Shown piece by piece: positions 12,462-15,672 of a stretch of 15,672 nt of DNA. The translations under genes were made by a program, and so were the position numbers. Each line of letters starts with the position of its first letter. Positions within the stretch are counted from its first letter, which is position 1. Source of the DNA: a bacterium (GTDB taxonomy: Bacteria; Zhuqueibacterota; Zhuqueibacteria; Residuimicrobiales; Krinioviventaceae); assembly GCA_024278645.1 (NCBI GenBank), contig JAJRST010000371.1:1-15672 (forward strand), written 5' to 3'. The notes below the pieces were generated by a model, which saw only the letters and a program-made list of their open reading frames with translations, was not told the DNA's origin and did not search any database.

Positions 12462-14783
12462 TTGAACACACATGATAAAGAACTGTCGCCTGTCCATACT
12501 TTCCTGGATATCCTGTTCCGGCGAGGTTGGTATATTCTTGTTTGCATACTGGCCGTGCTTGTCCCCGTCATGTATTATAACGCCACGGCGACGAGAATCT
12601 ACCAGGCCAAAACCACTATCATTTATGAAAATCCACACCCATCAATCACCACGACGCAACGACCGACGCGCTATCAGCCGATAAAAGAGACCCTGTTGAA
12701 CCAGATACAGGAGATAAAAAGCCGCGCCGTGGCAATGGAGGTCGCCAAAGTATTGCCCGACTGGGTCAAGGCGCAATTTCCCTTGCCGGAAAACCCGCCG
12801 CCGGATTTTGACAGCAATGCTTTTTACGCCGCGCTCATCAAGAGCAACACCGAGGCGGTTCCGCTCGCCGAATCCGATGTGATTGAAATTCGCGTCAAGG
12901 CGGAGAACGATCCGTATGTGGCGATGACGATTGCAAATACAATTTGCGATGTACTAAAGGATCGCAACTTGCGCATTCGCCGCGAGGGCGTCAGCGATAT
13001 GCGCGCGTTTCTGGAGGAGCAACTGCAAGCCTACAAAATAAGGCTGAATGATGCGGAAGCGGCGCTTCGTCAGTTCAAAGTCAATAACCGCGTCACCTCG
13101 CTGGACAAGGAAGTTGAAGAACAGCTCAAGCTGGCGAAAAACATCGAGTTGATGTACCAGGAAGCAAAAAATGAGCGAGAAAGGACGGAGCAGTATCTCG
13201 CTTCAATAACCGAGCAGATCGATTTGCAGCAGAAAAATATAGTCCCATCCATTGCCAATATTTCCAATCAAATTATCCAATCGCTCAAATCGCAGCTTGG
13301 TTCGTTGCAGAATGATTATATCAATCTGCAATTGCAAGGCGTGCCTCTTGACAATCCCAAAATGATCGAGCTGCAGCAAAGCATGGCGCAGGTGCGCATG
13401 AACCTTGCCGAGGAAGCGCGGAAAGTTGCCGAACAAAAAAATGTCATCGATCCCGTATCGCAAATGTCATCCATGTATCAGCGCAAGGTCGAGCTCGAAC
13501 TTAAATTGCAGATGCTGCGCACGCAGGAAAACTCGTTGGCCGCATCCCTGCGCAACTATGAAGATTCGTTGCGTCGGTTGCCGGATAAGGAGTTTGTCCT
13601 GGCAAAGCTGACGCGCGAGCGAGACCTTGCCAACAATTTGGTCAACATGTTGTCCGAGCGTCGCGAAGAGGCCCGCATCAGCGAAGCCGAGAAAATCGGC
13701 AACATGCGCATCATCGATCGCGCGCAGTTGCCCAAAAGACCGATCCTGCCGCGAAAAGAGCTCAACCTGGCCATCGGTTTGATGCTGGGTTTGACGATCG
13801 GGCTGGGCCTGGTGTTTTTCCTCGAGTCCCTGGATACGACATTAAAGACGCCCGAGGATGTGGAGCGAAAGACCGAGCTGAGCATACTTGGCTCCATTCC
13901 GCGTATGAAAAACATTCTCCCCATGGATGAGGCCGACGCAAATTCATCGGTGCTGGTGACGCATGTCTCGCCCTCCTCGCCGGCGTCCGAAGCCTACAGA
14001 ACATTGCGAACAAATTTACAGTTTTCAAATCTGTCGCAACGATTGCGCTCGCTCATGTTGACGAGTTCCGGGCCGCGAGAGGGCAAGTCGACGACCTCGG
14101 CAAACCTGGCCGTGGCCACGGCGCAAATGGGGCTGCAAACGCTTTTGATCGACGCCGATTTGCGTCGTCCGACGATCAATAAAATATTCAACTTGAATCG
14201 AGAACCCGGGTTGGCGGACATCCTGTCGCATTATTACCAAAAAGGCATGGGCGGCAACGGCGAAGAAGACGTGGCCATGGAAGAGGGCTTTGCCGACCGC
14301 CAGACATCGGTTCGCGCCAAAAAGGCCATTCAACACATGGCCTCGCTCGACATGGCCATTAACGCCACCGTGCACAAAACGAATATTGAACGGCTGCATG
14401 TGTTAACCTGCGGCGTTTTGCCCCGAAACCCTTCCGAGATTCTGGCCAGCGAAGCAATGAAGGACCTTTTGGCGCTGGTCAAGGAGAGATACGAATTTGT
14501 CGTTATCGATGCCCCCCCTGTCATTGCCGTAACTGACGCCGCCGTCCTGGCGCCCCAGGTGGATGCGGCAGTGCTTGTCATCGAATCGGCGCGAAATGAT
14601 CGTGAAATAATACTCAAGGCCAAGGGGCTGCTTGATCGCGTCGGCGTTAATTTGCTGGGCGCCGTGCTCAATAATGTTCGGGAACGCAACCTGTATGGCG
14701 ATTACGATTATTACTATACCTACTATTCGACGGAAACAGGTCGTGACGCCAAAAAGAAAAAACGATCAAAGAGGCGTTATTAA
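12462..14783 (+). CDS. Wzz-type chain-length regulator fused to BY-kinase (Wzc/CpsD-like)
   Basis: This 773-residue inner-membrane protein controls length and export of a surface polysaccharide. Order: TM helix 1 (about 23-40), periplasmic Wzz region with coiled-coil stretches (about 180-250 and 300-400), TM helix 2 (about 435-455) preceded by the Pro-rich PKRPILPRKE (424-433), then the cytoplasmic tyrosine kinase with Walker A SSGPREGKSTT (535-545), Walker A' LLIDADLRRP (561-570) and Walker B VVIDAPP (680-686). The tail has a Tyr cluster (745, 748, 750, 751, 752, 754, 755 and the last residue 773), the usual autophosphorylation site. An extra segment of about 40-50 residues (about 590-640) sits between Walker A' and the LHVLTCG motif. 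The start is TTG at 12462 with AGAGGG 8 nt upstream; no better in-frame start is seen. Confidence 0.93.
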   Translation: MNTHDKELSPVHTFLDILFRRGWYILVCILAVLVPVMYYNATATRIYQAKTTIIYENPHPSITTTQRPTRYQPIKETLLNQIQEIKSRAVAMEVAKVLPDWVKAQFPLPENPPPDFDSNAFYAALIKSNTEAVPLAESDVIEIRVKAENDPYVAMTIANTICDVLKDRNLRIRREGVSDMRAFLEEQLQAYKIRLNDAEAALRQFKVNNRVTSLDKEVEEQLKLAKNIELMYQEAKNERERTEQYLASITEQIDLQQKNIVPSIANISNQIIQSLKSQLGSLQNDYINLQLQGVPLDNPKMIELQQSMAQVRMNLAEEARKVAEQKNVIDPVSQMSSMYQRKVELELKLQMLRTQENSLAASLRNYEDSLRRLPDKEFVLAKLTRERDLANNLVNMLSERREEARISEAEKIGNMRIIDRAQLPKRPILPRKELNLAIGLMLGLTIGLGLVFFLESLDTTLKTPEDVERKTELSILGSIPRMKNILPMDEADANSSVLVTHVSPSSPASEAYRTLRTNLQFSNLSQRLRSLMLTSSGPREGKSTTSANLAVATAQMGLQTLLIDADLRRPTINKIFNLNREPGLADILSHYYQKGMGGNGEEDVAMEEGFADRQTSVRAKKAIQHMASLDMAINATVHKTNIERLHVLTCGVLPRNPSEILASEAMKDLLALVKERYEFVVIDAPPVIAVTDAAVLAPQVDAAVLVIESARNDREIILKAKGLLDRVGVNLLGAVLNNVRERNLYGDYDYYYTYYSTETGRDAKKKKRSKRRY

Positions 14784-14937
14784 TCATTTGCTTTGGCCTG
14801 GTAATTGCATTCGGGGCGGGCGAACGGCTAAAAGAACGCCCATCGACTTGTGTTTATTGAGCTGACCCAAATATGAATATGCTGGCGTTTTGTTTGATAA
14901 GCGTAAGGCATGAACCCGGACGATTAGAGAAAACCAA

Positions 14938-15672
14938 ATGCCTACTCTGAAACGAAAAGCAATTGATAATGTAACCCACGTTCTCGATATCCTGGTGATG
15001 ATGCTCACCTTTATCTTTGCGCTCTACTATCATGCGCCAAAGGAAATTCCCTCGGATATCGTCGGCTTTTTTACCTACAAGCTTTCACTTATAAACTTTA
15101 TCGCTTTAATCCTGTTAGTTTGGGGGTGGCAGCACCTGTTCACACAATTTGGTTTGTATGAGCCGCGACGGTTTTCCAATATCATTAAAGAATCGTTCGA
15201 TATCATTAAAGCGGTCACCGTCGGCGTTCTTCTTGTCGGCGCTCTTAGCGTCGCTTTCGGGCGAAAAAACGTCGGACAGGAAGTGCTGATCACCTTTTGG
15301 ATAGGGTGCAGTTTTCTGACGCTTATTGAGCGATGGCTGTTTCGGCAGTATGTCATTCATTTGCGCACCGCCGGCCGGAATTTACGCTATGTCATTTTTG
15401 TCGGCAGCAATAAACGAGCGATTGAACTGGCTCAAAAGTTAATGAGCAGGCAGGAGCTTGGCTACCGCCTGCTCGGCTTTGTCGATGAGCATCTTCACCA
15501 TGACGCCTCCATGGGGCCAAAGGCCAAGGTCCTTTGCTCTTTGGAGGATTTGCCCAACTATCTCGAAAATCATGTGGTCGACGAGGTTTATATCGTTTTA
15601 CCCGTCAATACTTATTATGAAAAAATTCGCGACACCATTTCCATTTGCCAGGATTTGGGCATCGTCTGTCGC
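14938..15672 (+). CDS. Polyprenyl-phosphate sugar phosphotransferase (WbaP/WcaJ type), N-terminal part
   Basis: The frame opens at ATG 14938 and is still open at the window edge (245 codons seen). It starts with about four hydrophobic segments (roughly residues 15-31, 45-62, 90-105 and 115-132) and then a Rossmann-like CoA-binding_3-type domain with RYVIFVGSNKRAIELA, LGYRLLGFVDE and VDEVYIVLP. This is the N-terminal half of polyprenol-phosphate hexose-1-phosphotransferases, which start repeat-unit assembly by moving a sugar phosphate from a nucleotide sugar to undecaprenyl phosphate. The catalytic C-terminal domain with its last TM lies beyond the window, so this rests on the N-terminal half. 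It is 154 nt from the BY-kinase gene. Confidence 0.85.
   Translation, partial: MPTLKRKAIDNVTHVLDILVMMLTFIFALYYHAPKEIPSDIVGFFTYKLSLINFIALILLVWGWQHLFTQFGLYEPRRFSNIIKESFDIIKAVTVGVLLVGALSVAFGRKNVGQEVLITFWIGCSFLTLIERWLFRQYVIHLRTAGRNLRYVIFVGSNKRAIELAQKLMSRQELGYRLLGFVDEHLHHDASMGPKAKVLCSLEDLPNYLENHVVDEVYIVLPVNTYYEKIRDTISICQDLGIVCR

Noticed and set aside
14784..14937. Terminator between the BY-kinase and glycosyl-phosphotransferase genes
   Set aside because: GGGCG/CGCCC arms can pair over 5 bp but no T-tract follows; the genes are probably co-transcribed.

Overview
The window (about 50% G+C by eye) looks like a chromosomal segment from an uncultivated bacterium of the FCB supergroup (Bacteroidota, Calditrichota, KSB1 or relatives). 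This is an inference. It rests on one promoter that fits the Bacteroidetes consensus exactly (TTTG, 20 nt, TAnnTTTG at 10165-10196), on MglA/roadblock genes, on a NamZ/DUF1343 protein, and on the style of the short SLBB protein. No rRNA, tRNA, CRISPR array, insertion sequence or phage gene was seen.

Region 1 (233-4676, + strand) is mostly exported or hydrolytic. It holds a NamZ-type exo-N-acetylmuramidase homologue without a signal peptide, an SGNH/GDSL esterase lipoprotein, a CE15 glucuronoyl-esterase-like protein and an RsiV-like DUF3298 protein. The last two overlap by ATGA. They suggest breakdown of plant-type polysaccharide esters and of peptidoglycan. A short broken gene start follows at 4682.

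Region 2 (4776-6245, - strand) is a class V PLP-dependent aminotransferase cut in frame by one TAG. It is convergent with region 1 and divergent from a POT/PTR2 peptide:proton symporter (6450-8090) that ends in a clear intrinsic terminator.

Region 3 (8243-10094, + strand) is a compact operon of metallophosphoesterase, roadblock/LC7 protein and MglA-like GTPase. A UMF1-type MFS transporter (10231-11553) follows under its own promoter.

Region 4 (11900 to the window end, + strand) starts an exopolysaccharide or capsule locus. It has a short SLBB protein interrupted by an in-frame TGA exactly at its conserved Gly, a Wzz-BY-kinase fusion (Wzc/CpsD type), and the first 245 codons of a polyprenyl-phosphate sugar phosphotransferase (WbaP/WcaJ type) that runs off the window.

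The most notable pattern is damage. Two otherwise intact genes each carry a single in-frame stop (TAG at 5250-5252, TGA at 12041-12043), and two intergenic stretches (4682-4780 and 11738-11857) look like remnants of lost genes. TGA, TAA and TAG all end other genes here, so wholesale recoding is unlikely. Sequencing error or recent pseudogenization are the main explanations.
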